Assembly (NCBI RefSeq): GCF_013131805.1
Contig: NZ_JABJRC010000002.1
Span: forward strand, 992,001-1,056,000
Direction of reading: 5' to 3'
DNA: 64,000 bases
Origin: Kribbella sandramycini
GTDB lineage: Bacteria > Actinomycetota > Actinomycetes > Propionibacteriales > Kribbellaceae
The notes below the pieces were generated by a model. It searched no databases. It was not told the DNA's origin and saw only the letters and a program-made list of their open reading frames with translations. Position numbers and translations under genes: made by a program. Positions 50,041 to 59,283 of the stretch are shown piece after piece. Numbering within the stretch: position 1 is the stretch's first letter; every line of letters starts with the position of its first letter.

Positions 50041-50697
50041 TCAGCTCTTCGGGTCGGGCGGGGGCGTGTCGAGCCCGGCGTTCGCCGGGTCGGCCAGCAC
50101 CTGCTTGCGCACCGACAGCGTGCGCTGGAAGACCGTGATCGTGCTCGCGACCGCGAGGTACCAGATCACGATGTGCAGCAGGATCGGCAGGTTGAACAGG
50201 TCCGAGAAGAAGGCGACCACGAGGATCAGCACCAGCCGGTCGGCGCGCTCGGCCAGGCCGCCGCTCGCCTTCAGCCCGAGGCTCTCGGCCTTGGCCCGCG
50301 CGTACGACGTGACCGCGCCCATCACCAGCGCCCACAGCGTCACCGACGCCATCAGCGTCGAGTCGCCGGCCTTGGAGTTGGCGTAGAACAGCACCAGCGC
50401 GCCGAAGATCGCGCCGTCGCCGATCCGGTCCAGGGTGGAGTCCAGGTAGGAGCCCCATTTCGACGACGTCCCCGACGTGCGGGCCATGTAGCCGTCGATC
50501 AGGTCGGAGAAGACGAAACAGGTGATCACCAGCGCGCCGATCCACAGCTGGCCGCGCGGGAAGAAGATCAACGCCCCGGCCGACACCCCGAGGGTGCCGA
50601 CCAGCGTGACCATGTCGGCGCTCACGCCGAGCTTCAGCAGGAGGTTGGCGATCGGCGAGATCACCAAGGTCCAGAAATGCCGGAATCTGTTAAGCAT
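50041..50697 (-). CDS. pgsA: phosphatidylinositol phosphate synthase (CDP-alcohol phosphatidyltransferase)
   Basis: 218 residues with six membrane helices. The full family signature is present: DG-YM-AR-x8-G-x3-D-x3-D in SDLIDGYMARTSGTSSKW followed by GSYLDSTLD (about 64-90). By its context with patA and pimA it makes PI phosphate from CDP-diacylglycerol and inositol 3-phosphate, the first committed step of PIM synthesis. First gene of the pgsA-patA-pimA run, divergent from the lipoprotein gene. Confidence 0.93.
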   Translation of the reverse strand: MLNRFRHFWTLVISPIANLLLKLGVSADMVTLVGTLGVSAGALIFFPRGQLWIGALVITCFVFSDLIDGYMARTSGTSSKWGSYLDSTLDRIGDGAIFGALVLFYANSKAGDSTLMASVTLWALVMGAVTSYARAKAESLGLKASGGLAERADRLVLILVVAFFSDLFNLPILLHIVIWYLAVASTITVFQRTLSVRKQVLADPANAGLDTPPPDPKS

Positions 50698-50792
50698 GGC
50701 GTCGGAGATCGTAGTCGACCGAAATCACCATCGGGTGACAGCCACCCTGCAAGAGGTGATCCTGGACTCAGTGAGGTTCGGGAGGTGGCTGG

Positions 50793-51740
50793 ATGCGACC
50801 TGCGCTGTTCGGCGTCCTGATCGCCGCTGTGCTGCTGCCCGGTTGCGCGGTCGCCCGGACCGCGGACGGCGTCCGGCCCCCACCGCCGAGCCCGTCGATC
50901 GTCGTCCCCACGGTGGTCGCTCCCCCGCCGCCGGAAGGGCTGGACGGGACGTCGGGCGCGGCCGGGCCGCAGGTCTGTACGGCGATCGCCGGTGAGCTCA
51001 CGGGCCGGTTGAGCGTCCCGGTCACGGCCAGGGCCGGTGCTTGGAACGACAGCGGGCTGCCGGCTCTCGACCTGTGCATGCTGCTCGTCGACGGCCGTTC
51101 CGTGACGGTCGGTGTGAGCGCGCTCCCCCGGCAGCCAAATGCGCTCAGCCGGCTACTGACCGGCGCCGGGCACATCGCGCCATTGCCCGAGCTGGGGCCG
51201 GAGGCGCAGATCACCGAATCCCGCATCGTGTTCATCACCGCGTATCGGGCCGTGCGGGTGACGCCGTCCGGTGGGATCGATCAGGGCCGCTCCGATGGGC
51301 TGGACCGGGCGAAGGCCGTGACGATCGCGCTGGCGACCCGGGACGCCGTACCGCGGGTGCTGCGCAGCGCCCGGCAGACCGACCCGGCCTGTCAGCTGGC
51401 GAACTCGGCGGCTGAGCGGTTCATCGGGACGGCGGCGCAGCTGCGGCGCGACTACCGGGTCCGCGGCGCGCTGACCTGCATCTGGGGCACGTACGACGCG
51501 ACGGTGTCGATCGTGGAGGCGTTCAATCAGGCCACGATCCCGGAGTCCCAACGCGTCCCGCCGCCACGCAACGCCCCGATCGGCCGCCCCGGCTACTACC
51601 TGCCCGCCGACGGCGAACTCGTCTTCCGCCAGGGCCGCCGCGTCGTCCGCGTCACAGCCCTGACCACCCCACCGCGCGTCATCGCGCTCGACGACCTCCT
51701 GACGATCGTCGACCCGCTACTCCCGCTCTTCCTCCGGTGA
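50793..51740 (+). CDS. lipoprotein of unknown function
   Basis: 315 residues. A short N-terminus and hydrophobic run end in LLPGC, a lipobox with Cys 18, so it is exported and lipid-anchored. A proline-rich linker follows (PPPPSPSIVVPTVVAPPPP), then a folded domain with two more Cys pairs (VCTAIAG..., LDLCMLL; ACQLANS..., LTCIWG), perhaps disulfides. No family recognised. Good Shine-Dalgarno (GGGAGG). It lies on the opposite strand in the PIM locus, between pgsA and the HIT gene, whose 3' end it overlaps by 24 bases. Confidence 0.8.
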   Translation: MRPALFGVLIAAVLLPGCAVARTADGVRPPPPSPSIVVPTVVAPPPPEGLDGTSGAAGPQVCTAIAGELTGRLSVPVTARAGAWNDSGLPALDLCMLLVDGRSVTVGVSALPRQPNALSRLLTGAGHIAPLPELGPEAQITESRIVFITAYRAVRVTPSGGIDQGRSDGLDRAKAVTIALATRDAVPRVLRSARQTDPACQLANSAAERFIGTAAQLRRDYRVRGALTCIWGTYDATVSIVEAFNQATIPESQRVPPPRNAPIGRPGYYLPADGELVFRQGRRVVRVTALTTPPRVIALDDLLTIVDPLLPLFLR

Positions 51741-52304
51741 CCAGTTCTTCGCCAGCAGCTCACGGGTATCGGCGAGGAGCTGCGGGAGGACCTTGGTCTG
51801 GCCGATCACCGGCATGAAGTTCGCGTCGCCGGACCAGCGCGGTACGACGTGCTGATGCAGGTGGCCGGCGATCCCCGCGCCGGCGATCTCGCCTTGGTTC
51901 ATCCCGATATTGAAACCGTGAGCGCCCGAGACCGCGCGAACCGCCGCCATCGCCTGCTGGGTCAGCGTGGCAATATCGGCGACCTCGGCCGGCGTCAGCT
52001 CGGTGTAGTCGGCGACATGCCGGTACGGGACGAGCATCAGGTGGCCGGGGTTGTACGGGTAGAGGTTGAGGACGGCGTACGCCGCCTCGGCCCGGTGCAC
52101 GATCAGCGCCTCGGCGTCCCCGAGCCCGGGCAGCCGGCAGAACGGGCACCCCGAGCCCGCCTGCGTACTGGTCGGCTTGTTCTCACCCTCGATGTAGGCC
52201 ATCCGGTGCGGTGTCCACATCCGGAGGAACGGATCGGGCGCACCAACCCCGCCCTGCCGCACCAGCTCCTCGGGCCGGTACGGCGAATCGGGGGGCTGGG
52301 TCAT
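51717..52304 (-). CDS. HIT domain protein, Ap4A phosphorylase type
   Basis: 195 residues. A 35-residue N-terminal extension ([13 protein letters not shown]) and CPFCRLPG precede the HIT domain, with the catalytic motif [11 protein letters not shown] (about 147). The extension and motif match Rv2613c of M. tuberculosis, described as an Ap4A phosphorylase, at the same place between thrS and pgsA. Its ATG overlaps the thrS stop. Clearing Ap4A, a side product of aminoacyl-tRNA synthetases, makes sense of the coupling with thrS. Confidence 0.88.
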   Translation of the reverse strand: MTQPPDSPYRPEELVRQGGVGAPDPFLRMWTPHRMAYIEGENKPTSTQAGSGCPFCRLPGLGDAEALIVHRAEAAYAVLNLYPYNPGHLMLVPYRHVADYTELTPAEVADIATLTQQAMAAVRAVSGAHGFNIGMNQGEIAGAGIAGHLHQHVVPRWSGDANFMPVIGQTKVLPQLLADTRELLAKNWSPEEERE

Positions 52305-54322
52305 ACCTGAACGCGCTTCTGGACGGCCTCGACGATCTCGGCGACGGCGTCCGCGATCGGCACGCCGTTCTTCTGCGAGCCGTCGCGGTACCGGAACGAC
52401 ACCGAGCCGCCGGACATGTCCTCATCGCCCGCGATCAGCATGTACGGGACCTTGGACTTCTGCGCGTTGCGGATCTTCTTCTGCATCCGGTCGTCGGAGC
52501 TGTCGACCTCGATCCGGATCCCGTGCGCCTTGAGCTGCCGGGCGACGTCGTACAGGTAGTCGGTGTGGCCGTCGGTGATCGGGATGCCGATCACCTGGAC
52601 CGGGGCCAGCCACGGCGGGAAGACACCGGCGTAGTGCTCGGTCAGGACGGCGACGAATCGCTCGATCGAGCCGAACAGCGCACGGTGGATCATCACCGGC
52701 CGCTGCCGCGAGCCGTCGGGCGCGGTGTACTCGAGCTCGAACCGCTCGGGCAGGTTGAAGTCGAGCTGGATCGTCGACATCTGCCAGGTGCGGCCGATCG
52801 CGTCCCGGGCCTGGACGGAGATCTTCGGGCCGTAGAAGGCCGCGCCGCCCGGATCCGGGACGAGCTCCAGGCCGGAGCCCTCGGCGACCTCGCGCAGCGT
52901 GTTGGTCGCCTCCTCCCAGACCTCGTCGGAGCCGACGAACTTCTCCGGGTTCTTGGTGGACAGCTCCAGGTAGAAGTCGTCCAGGCCGTAGTCGGCCAGC
53001 AGACCGAGGACGAACGTGAGCAGGTTCTTCAGCTCGTCGCGCATCTGCTCGCGGGTGCAGTAGATGTGCGCGTCGTCCTGGGTGAAGCCGCGGGCCCGGG
53101 TCATCCCGTGGATGACGCCGGACTTCTCCAGCCGGTAGACCGTGCCGAACTCGAACAACCGCAGCGGCAGCTCGCGGTAGGAGCGGCCGCGGGCGCCGAA
53201 GATCAGGTTGTGCATCGGGCAGTTCATCGGCTTGAGGTAGTAGTCCTGGCCCTGTTTGCGGATCTGGCCGTCCGCGCCGCGCTCCTCGTCCAGGTGCATG
53301 GGCGGGTACATGCCGTCGGCGTACCAGTCCAGGTGGCCGGAGGTCTCGAAGAGCTGGCCCTTGGTGATGTGCGGGGAGTAGACGAACTCGTAGCCGTCCT
53401 CGACGTGCCGCTGGCGGGAGTAGTCCTCCATCACCTTGCGCAGGACGCCGCCCTTGGGGTGGAAGACCGCGAGACCGGAGCCGATCTCGTCGGGGAAGCT
53501 GAACAGGTCGAGCTCGGTGCCGAGTTTGCGGTGGTCGCGTTTGGCGGCCTCCTCCAGGCGGGTCAGGTACGCCTTCAGCTCGTCCTTGGACTCCCACGCG
53601 GTGCCGTAGATGCGCTGGAGCTGCGGGTTCTTCTCCGAACCGCGCCAGTACGCCGCCGCCGTCCGCATCAGCTTGAAGCTGCCGAGGTAACCGGTCGCGG
53701 GGACGTGCGGGCCGCGGCACAGGTCCTTCCAGGCGACGGACTCGTCGCGGCGCAGGTTGTCGTAGATCGTCAGCTCGCCGCCGCCGACCTCGACACTCGC
53801 GCCCTCGGCGGCCTCCGCGGCCGAGCCCTTGATACCGATCAGCTCGAGTTTGTACGGCTCGTTCGCGAGCTCGTCGCGGGCGGCGTCGTCGCTGACCACC
53901 CGGCGGCTGAACCGCTGCCGCTCCTTGATGATCTGCTGCATCTTCTTCTCGAGTTTGCCCAGGTCGTCCGGCGTGAACGGCGTGGGGACGTCGAAGTCGT
54001 AGTAGAAGCCGTTCTCGACGGGCGGGCCGATCCCGAGTTTGGCCTCGGGGAACAGCTCCTGCACGGCCTGGGCGAGCACGTGCGCGGTCGAGTGCCGGAT
54101 GATCGCGCGGCCGTCGTCCGAGCCGGCCTTGACCGGCTCGATCTCGTCGCCGTCCGCGACGACCGTGGACAGGTCGCGCAGCTCGCCGTTGACCCGGGCG
54201 GCGATCGCGGAGCGGTCCTGGCCGAAGAGCTCGGCGAACAGCTCTCCGATCGTCGTCGTCTCGGTCACGCTCCGCTCGGCCTCGCCCTCGACGCCGACCA
54301 GATGGACCTTGACTTCCGACAC
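52301..54322 (-). CDS. thrS: threonyl-tRNA synthetase
   Basis: 673 residues from the GTG at 54322 (GAGGAG six bases upstream; the longer ATG reading from 54388 lacks support). TGS domain (about 1-65), editing domain with [12 protein letters not shown] (HxxxH) and the later [10 protein letters not shown], class II catalytic core with [11 protein letters not shown] and [14 protein letters not shown], and an anticodon-binding domain ending in the GDEDMSGG region. Charges tRNA-Thr. First gene of the thrS-HIT unit. No T-box-like leader seen. Confidence 0.97.
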   Translation of the reverse strand: MSEVKVHLVGVEGEAERSVTETTTIGELFAELFGQDRSAIAARVNGELRDLSTVVADGDEIEPVKAGSDDGRAIIRHSTAHVLAQAVQELFPEAKLGIGPPVENGFYYDFDVPTPFTPDDLGKLEKKMQQIIKERQRFSRRVVSDDAARDELANEPYKLELIGIKGSAAEAAEGASVEVGGGELTIYDNLRRDESVAWKDLCRGPHVPATGYLGSFKLMRTAAAYWRGSEKNPQLQRIYGTAWESKDELKAYLTRLEEAAKRDHRKLGTELDLFSFPDEIGSGLAVFHPKGGVLRKVMEDYSRQRHVEDGYEFVYSPHITKGQLFETSGHLDWYADGMYPPMHLDEERGADGQIRKQGQDYYLKPMNCPMHNLIFGARGRSYRELPLRLFEFGTVYRLEKSGVIHGMTRARGFTQDDAHIYCTREQMRDELKNLLTFVLGLLADYGLDDFYLELSTKNPEKFVGSDEVWEEATNTLREVAEGSGLELVPDPGGAAFYGPKISVQARDAIGRTWQMSTIQLDFNLPERFELEYTAPDGSRQRPVMIHRALFGSIERFVAVLTEHYAGVFPPWLAPVQVIGIPITDGHTDYLYDVARQLKAHGIRIEVDSSDDRMQKKIRNAQKSKVPYMLIAGDEDMSGGSVSFRYRDGSQKNGVPIADAVAEIVEAVQKRVQV

Positions 54323-54404
54323 AGTGCGCTCCTCGTGCTCCGACCGGCCGATTGCCGGTCCCGGACGAATGGTATCGGCGCAGCGCACACGGATGAGGGC
54401 GACC

Positions 54405-54431
54405 CCTGACGAAAGTAGGGGGTAAGTCAGG
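54405..54431. promoter_or_regulatory. dyad CCTGAC-N15-GTCAGG upstream of dedA
   Basis: Perfect 6-base arms 48 bases before the dedA start. The same hexamers, and a shared 10-mer AAGTCAGGTC (54424-54433), occur upstream of the sensor kinase gene, suggesting common control. Confidence 0.45.
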
Positions 54432-54466
54432 TCTGTCGTCCGATGCGGCTCGGGGTCGCCGATTCA

Positions 54467-54472
54467 TACCGT
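54467..54472 (+). promoter_or_regulatory. -10 box of leaderless dedA
   Basis: TACCGT, six bases before the ATG at 54479; supports this start over the ATG at 54443. Confidence 0.45.
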
Positions 54473-54478
54473 CGTGTC

Positions 54479-55129
54479 ATGGCCGATGCCCTGCTGCACT
54501 TCGCGGAAGAACTGATGTCCTCCTGGTGGATCTACCTGGCGCTGTGGGGGTTCGCCACGCTGGACGGCTTCTTCCCGGCCATCCCGAGTGAGACCCTCGT
54601 CGTCACCGCCGGCGTCTTCGCCGCCGCCACCGGCTCCCCCAACCTGTTCGCGGTCATCGCCGTCGCCGCCCTCGGCGCCTTCGTCGGCGACCACATCTCC
54701 TACTTCCTCGGCCGGGGCGCCGGCGGCCGCCTCCTCGACCGCGCCAAACCCGGCACCAAACGGCACGCCGCCATCACCTGGTCGCGCACCTCCCTGGCCG
54801 AACGCGGCGGCCTCGTCCTCATCGTCGCCCGCTACATCCCCGGCGGCCGCACCGCCGTCACCCTCACCATGGGCTCCGTCCGCTACCCCCTGCGCCACTA
54901 CTCCCTCTACGCCGCCCTCGCCGCCCTCTCCTGGGGTCTCTACTGCACCCTCGTCGGCTACCTCGGCGGCAAAGCCTTCGAAGACAACCCCCTCAAAGGC
55001 GTCCTCCTAGGCATCGCCCTAGCCCTAGCCGTAACCCTCGTAGTCGAGCTGGTCCGCCACCAGCTGAAGAAGCGCAAGCCTCAACCTGACGTCGACCCCG
55101 AACCTGAGCTGGTTTCCGTAGACAGGTAG
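54479..55129 (+). CDS. DedA family membrane protein
   Basis: 216 residues with about five membrane segments. DedA/SNARE-associated signatures are FPAIPSETLVVTAG (acidic Glu), GDHISYFLGRGAG, and RYIPGGRTAVTLTMG (conserved basic residues). DedA proteins are undecaprenyl-phosphate or phospholipid carriers/flippases needed for envelope balance. Ends with a basic, proline-rich cytosolic tail. A strong terminator follows. Possible member of the regulon of the nearby two-component system. Confidence 0.88.
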   Translation: MADALLHFAEELMSSWWIYLALWGFATLDGFFPAIPSETLVVTAGVFAAATGSPNLFAVIAVAALGAFVGDHISYFLGRGAGGRLLDRAKPGTKRHAAITWSRTSLAERGGLVLIVARYIPGGRTAVTLTMGSVRYPLRHYSLYAALAALSWGLYCTLVGYLGGKAFEDNPLKGVLLGIALALAVTLVVELVRHQLKKRKPQPDVDPEPELVSVDR

Positions 55130-55140
55130 GGCTGAACATG

Positions 55141-55172
55141 ACGACGCCCCGGCTGGTTGGCCGGGGCGTCGT
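55141..55172. terminator. strong hairpin between dedA and the MinD-like gene
   Basis: A perfect 13-bp stem ACGACGCCCCGGC (55141-55153) with its complement at 55160-55172 and a six-base loop, lying between two convergent genes, so it can serve both strands. No T-run. Confidence 0.8.
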
Positions 55173-55187
55173 GCGTACGAGGTAGTA

Positions 55188-56819
55188 CTAGCGGGGGATG
55201 TTGAGGGCGATGCTGATCTGCTCCGACACCTTGGCGGCCAGTTCGAGGCCGGCTCGGCGGGTGGCGGGCTGGAGGGCGGAGTGGTCGAGGGGGCCTTCGG
55301 CGGCGATGTGCTGGTCGGTGGGGATGTCGACGACGGCGGCGGCGCGGGACTCGAAGTACGGGCGCAGCTGCTTCTCGACCTCCTTGTTCACATCACCAGG
55401 CCCGTTGGAGACCGCGATGACGGCGCGCCGGATCAGGCGCTGCGCTTCCGGGCCCTGGTTGTCGAGCTCTTCGAGCATCTGGACAGCTGCCGCACACGAC
55501 AGGCTCTTCCACTTGATCGGGATGACGAGCGCGTCCGCGGCCTTCATCGCCTCGCGCCAGTTGCTCGAGCCCTCGTTGTTCCCGGTGTCGATGACGAGCA
55601 CCTTGTAGAACCGGCTGAGCAGCCGGTGGATCTGGTCGAAGTCCTTCGCCTCGATCTGCGCGTACGTCGTCGTCGCGGACGTCAGGACGTCGTACTGCCC
55701 GGCGACCTGGTGCCGCAGATAGGCGGCGACGTCACCGAGCCGCGCATCCGGCTGGGTCAGCATCGGCATCGCCTGCAGCATGTCGGTCACGGTCGACCGG
55801 GCATTGGTGTCATGCGTGCGCAGGTGCATGTTGCCGCGCAGCTCGTTGTTGTCCCAGGCCACGACCCCGCCACCGCGCGCCTGACCGAGCGCGCCGGCCA
55901 GCAGCAGCGTGGTCGGCGTCTTGCCCGAGCCGCCCTTCGGGTTCGCCACGACGATCGTCACCGGACGCCGGAACGCCGTCGCCGCGGTCGCCCGGGCGAT
56001 CCGCTCCGACCGCTCCGACGTACCGGGCTTCAGCCGCAGCACACTGCGCACACCGCGCTCGGCCGGAGCCTCCCGCGGCAACGGCAGCGCCTGCATCAAG
56101 TCATCGGTGCGGTACGAGACGTCGCGCTGCTGCGGCACGTTCTGCCCGGGGATGCCCTGCGGGAAGAAGTGCTGCGCGGCCGGCGACAACTGCCCGCCCT
56201 GCTGCTGACCACCCTGCTGGCTGTACCCGCCAGGCTGGTTGTAACCCCCGCCCTGCTGACCGCCGCTCGGCTGACCACCACTGGGCTGGCCACTCGCCTG
56301 ACCGCCGCTGAACGAGGCGCCGCCGAACACCGGTGCACTCGGCGCAGCCGGCTCGCTGGACTCTGGAACCTTCGACCCGAGCCCACCGCCCAGCGCCGTA
56401 CCAGCACCACCCGCACCCGGCGTACCGGACGCGGACGCCGGCTCCGCAGCCTCTTCGGCCTCGTCGTCGAAGTCTTTCGGCTCCGGCCGCGGCTGCGACC
56501 AGGAGCTGGTCTCGGCGGCCGGCTGCGTCCACGACGGACCGGGCCGGCTCGGCGTCTCACCCTCAGCGGGCGATTGAGCGCCCGGCGCGTTCTTCGGGTC
56601 GTTCCACGGCGCGGCCTGCGCGGCGGGGCGCGACCACGAGTCGCCGGGGAACTCCTCGGCGGCGCTCTCCTGCTCCTCGACCTGGTCGGCGGTCTCCGCG
56701 TCGGCCGCGGGCGCCGGGTCGGGCTGGGTCCAGGAAGGCGTCGGTTGCCACATTCTCCGGACCTCGGCCGCCGCTGCTTCCCGGTCCTTGTGCTGTCCGG
56801 AGTTGTGCGAGTCGGTCAC
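55188..56819 (-). CDS. MinD/ParA-like ATPase with long disordered N-terminus
   Basis: 543 residues. The first 270 or so are low-complexity (Pro, Gln, Gly, Ser, Glu-rich; QQGGGYNQPGGYSQQGGQQQ) with repeated tryptophan motifs (PSWTQP, SWSQP, WNDP). The ATPase domain has the deviant Walker A NPKGGSGKTPTT (about 308), with a Pro after GKT, and VLVIDTGNNEGSSNW as the Walker B region. It resembles the actinobacterial MinD-like group found with secretion or mobile functions. A role in positioning or partitioning is inferred only from the fold. The downstream hairpin isolates it from dedA. Confidence 0.82.
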   Translation of the reverse strand: MTDSHNSGQHKDREAAAAEVRRMWQPTPSWTQPDPAPAADAETADQVEEQESAAEEFPGDSWSRPAAQAAPWNDPKNAPGAQSPAEGETPSRPGPSWTQPAAETSSWSQPRPEPKDFDDEAEEAAEPASASGTPGAGGAGTALGGGLGSKVPESSEPAAPSAPVFGGASFSGGQASGQPSGGQPSGGQQGGGYNQPGGYSQQGGQQQGGQLSPAAQHFFPQGIPGQNVPQQRDVSYRTDDLMQALPLPREAPAERGVRSVLRLKPGTSERSERIARATAATAFRRPVTIVVANPKGGSGKTPTTLLLAGALGQARGGGVVAWDNNELRGNMHLRTHDTNARSTVTDMLQAMPMLTQPDARLGDVAAYLRHQVAGQYDVLTSATTTYAQIEAKDFDQIHRLLSRFYKVLVIDTGNNEGSSNWREAMKAADALVIPIKWKSLSCAAAVQMLEELDNQGPEAQRLIRRAVIAVSNGPGDVNKEVEKQLRPYFESRAAAVVDIPTDQHIAAEGPLDHSALQPATRRAGLELAAKVSEQISIALNIPR

Positions 56820-56979
56820 GACCTGGATCCCCGATTCTGTGAGAAGGGACGGCGTACGCCCCCTGAATTGCTGTGTCGATCCGGGAGTGAGGTCCCCGGG
56901 GAAGCTCCACTATCCCATGACCCGGTGTCCACGCCACGTCACCACCCGGAGCGTCGCAGGTTCCTGCCACGCCCTGCGA

Positions 56980-57645
56980 TCAACCGGTCACCAAACCCGC
57001 TTCATAGGCAACGATCGCGGCCTGGACGCGGTTCTTCACCGCCAGCCGGACGAGGATCGCACTCACGTACGCCTTCACCGTTCCCTCGACCAGGAACAGC
57101 CGCTGCGCGATCTCGGCGTTCGACATCCCCTGCCCGACCAGCCCGAGCACCTCCCGCTCCCGCGGGCTCAGCGCCGTCACCTGCTCCTTGGCCACCGCGG
57201 CCCGGGCCATCGAGCCGCCGCCGGTCCCGCTGCTCAGCTCGGCGATCACCCGGTGCGCGACCTTCGGCGAGAGGTACGCCGCGCCTTCGGCGACCGCCTT
57301 CAGCCCGGCGATCAGCTCCCGCGGGTCCCCGGATTTGAGCAGGAAACCGCTCGCCCCGTCCCCCAGCGCCCGCGCGATGTAGGCGTCCTCGGAGAACGTC
57401 GTCAGCATCACCACGGCCGTGTCCGGCACGCTGCGCCGGATCTCGGCGCCGGCCGCCAGCCCGTCCATCCGCGGCATCCGGATGTCCAGGACGGCGACGT
57501 CCGGCCGATGCAGGCGGGCCAGCTCGACGGCCTCCTGCCCATCGGAGGCCTCGGCAACGACCTCGATCGCCGTATCCGTGCCGAGGATCGCGCGCACCCC
57601 GGCCCGGACCATCATCTCGTCGTCGGCCAGCAGGACCCTGATCAT
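56980..57645 (-). CDS. NarL/LuxR-type response regulator
   Basis: 221 residues. The receiver domain has the acidic pair in LLADDE, phospho-Asp in VAVLDIRMP (about 53), Thr in MLTTF and Lys in LLKSGD. The LuxR HTH is ALSPREREVLGLVGQGMSNAEIAQRL (about 155-180). Its ATG overlaps the kinase stop, so the two form a pair. The likely binding half-site is GTCAGG/CCTGAC. Confidence 0.95.
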   Translation of the reverse strand: MIRVLLADDEMMVRAGVRAILGTDTAIEVVAEASDGQEAVELARLHRPDVAVLDIRMPRMDGLAAGAEIRRSVPDTAVVMLTTFSEDAYIARALGDGASGFLLKSGDPRELIAGLKAVAEGAAYLSPKVAHRVIAELSSGTGGGSMARAAVAKEQVTALSPREREVLGLVGQGMSNAEIAQRLFLVEGTVKAYVSAILVRLAVKNRVQAAIVAYEAGLVTG

Positions 57646-59225
57646 CGTTCTCCTTCGGGAGTGGGCGGCACCGATCCGCTCTGGACGACGGACTTCGCGA
57701 CCAGCCGGCCGTCGGCGAAACAGAGCCGGTAGACGTAGGTGATCGAGAACGGCGCGTCCGGCCGGTAGTAGCGGCAGCTCCAGCCGGACGGCGTACTGCG
57801 GCTGTCGGCCGGCGGGTCGATCATCTCCATCGCCGGCAGCACCCGGCGGACGTCGCTCTCGGTCTGGCCGATCCGCAGCCCGTCGTAGGCGGCCGGTCGC
57901 AGGATCGAGCTGTACCCGGCGATCAGGTAGTAGCCGAGGGCAACGATCCCGATGACCGCGCCGAGTAACGCGGGTACGGCGACCGTCGTGATCAGCCGGC
58001 GCCGGGCGCCCCGGCGTACCGACGCGCGTTCCTGGGCCGCGCCGCTCAGCTCCGGCGTGGCCTCCGGCTCGGGCCGGCCGCCGATTCGCGGCATCTCCGC
58101 CGTCACGACGAAACCGCCGCCGGGCCGGCGTCCGGCCGTCAACGTTCCGCCGGCGAGCCGGACGCGTTCGCGCAGCCCGTCCAGGCCGCGGCCGCTCGAC
58201 GGCACGGACTCCGGAACCGCCCGCGCCGCGCCGGTGTCGGCAACCTGCACCCGGACGTCGGGCTCGCCGCGGGTGATCGTGACGGTGATCGTTGCCCCCG
58301 GCGCATGTTTGCTCGCGTTGGTCAGCGACTCCTGGACGACGCGATGGACGGCCCGGTCGACCATCGGCGCCAGCTCGGCGATGCCCTTCTCGACCAGCTC
58401 GACGTCCAGCCCGGAGGCAGCCGCGCGCTCGACCAGCGCCGCCACGGTCTCGTCGCGCGGCGCGGTCGGCGCGTCGCTGTCGCGCAGGACGCCGATGATC
58501 TCGCCGAGCCGCTCGGTCGCCGTCGCGGCCGCCGCCCGCAGTTCGGACGCGGCGGCCCGCTGCTGCTCGGGCAGGGCCGGGTCGAGCTCCAGGGCCGCGG
58601 CGCGCAGCGCGATCAGGCTCAACTCGTGACCGACCGAATCATGCATGTCCTGAGCGATCCGAGAGCGCTCTCTGAGCCGTTCTTGGGCGATCTCCATCCG
58701 CTGTTCGCGCTCGATCCGCTCCGCGCGCTCCCACCCGGCCGTGGCGATCAGCGCCTGCTGCGCGCGGTAGCGGCCGATCAGCCAGGGCAGGACGACGAGC
58801 AGCAGCCCGAGCAGGATCACGACCAGCCAGCTCAGCACGGCCTCGGTCACCTGCACCTGCGCGCGGCGGATCGCCAGCGAGAACACCAGCAACCCGATCT
58901 CGGTGCACCCGCACCACAGCACGAAATGCTTCAACTGCGTCTCGCGGCGCCCGGCCAGGTAGCTGAGCACCGTGATCGCCGGGATCAACGCGATCGGCAC
59001 GCCGTTCGTCGTACCGAGCGAGAACGCCAAGATCGCGCTCTCTGCCCACGTCACCAGCCCGAGCGCGACCAGCGGACGGCGCCGCCGCAGCAAGACCGCC
59101 GCGACCACGAGCGCGACACAGGTGAGCCGGAACCACCACGGATCCTGCCGGGCGCCGCTCTCCGCGAGCACCGGCACGCTCAGCACGGCGCACAGGCCGG
59201 CATCGCCCCAACGTTGCCAGTTCAC
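57642..59225 (-). CDS. DesK/NarX-type sensor histidine kinase
   Basis: 527 residues from the leaderless GTG at 59225. About five membrane helices (1-150), HisKA_3 dimerization domain with RIAQDMHDSVGHELSLI (phospho-His about 196), an HATPase_c domain (VVQESLTNASKHAPGA; GRGLDGLRERVRLAGGTL), then an unusual extra: a further membrane helix near 430 (LITTVAVPALLGAVIGIVALGYYLIAG) and a 90-residue C-terminal domain after it (ILRPAAYDGLRIGQTESDVRRVLP). That last domain probably sits outside the cell and may add sensing. Forms a pair with the response regulator. Confidence 0.9.
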   Translation of the reverse strand: MNWQRWGDAGLCAVLSVPVLAESGARQDPWWFRLTCVALVVAAVLLRRRRPLVALGLVTWAESAILAFSLGTTNGVPIALIPAITVLSYLAGRRETQLKHFVLWCGCTEIGLLVFSLAIRRAQVQVTEAVLSWLVVILLGLLLVVLPWLIGRYRAQQALIATAGWERAERIEREQRMEIAQERLRERSRIAQDMHDSVGHELSLIALRAAALELDPALPEQQRAAASELRAAAATATERLGEIIGVLRDSDAPTAPRDETVAALVERAAASGLDVELVEKGIAELAPMVDRAVHRVVQESLTNASKHAPGATITVTITRGEPDVRVQVADTGAARAVPESVPSSGRGLDGLRERVRLAGGTLTAGRRPGGGFVVTAEMPRIGGRPEPEATPELSGAAQERASVRRGARRRLITTVAVPALLGAVIGIVALGYYLIAGYSSILRPAAYDGLRIGQTESDVRRVLPAMEMIDPPADSRSTPSGWSCRYYRPDAPFSITYVYRLCFADGRLVAKSVVQSGSVPPTPEGER

Positions 59226-59232
59226 CGCGCCG

Positions 59233-59238
59233 ACGCTA
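59233..59238 (-). promoter_or_regulatory. -10 box of the leaderless kinase-regulator operon
   Basis: TAGCGT on the minus strand, seven bases before the GTG at 59225. Confidence 0.45.
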
Positions 59239-59270
59239 CCGATCCGCAGGGCCGCGCAGTACTGCCGAAA

Positions 59271-59283
59271 GTCAGGTCCTGAC
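59271..59283. promoter_or_regulatory. palindrome GTCAGG-T-CCTGAC upstream of the kinase gene
   Basis: A perfect inverted repeat centred on one base, about 45 bases from the kinase start, a fitting position for autoactivation by the NarL-type regulator. It touches the 3' end of the GntR/LacI-type gene. Confidence 0.5.

Noticed and set aside
52211-54409. Plus-strand open frame of 732 codons over thrS
   Set aside because: thrS on the minus strand is unmistakable; this frame is low-complexity shadow.
54323-54478. T-box or other riboswitch upstream of thrS
   Set aside because: No T-box sequence or comparable conserved leader; the thrS start and dedA promoter leave little room.
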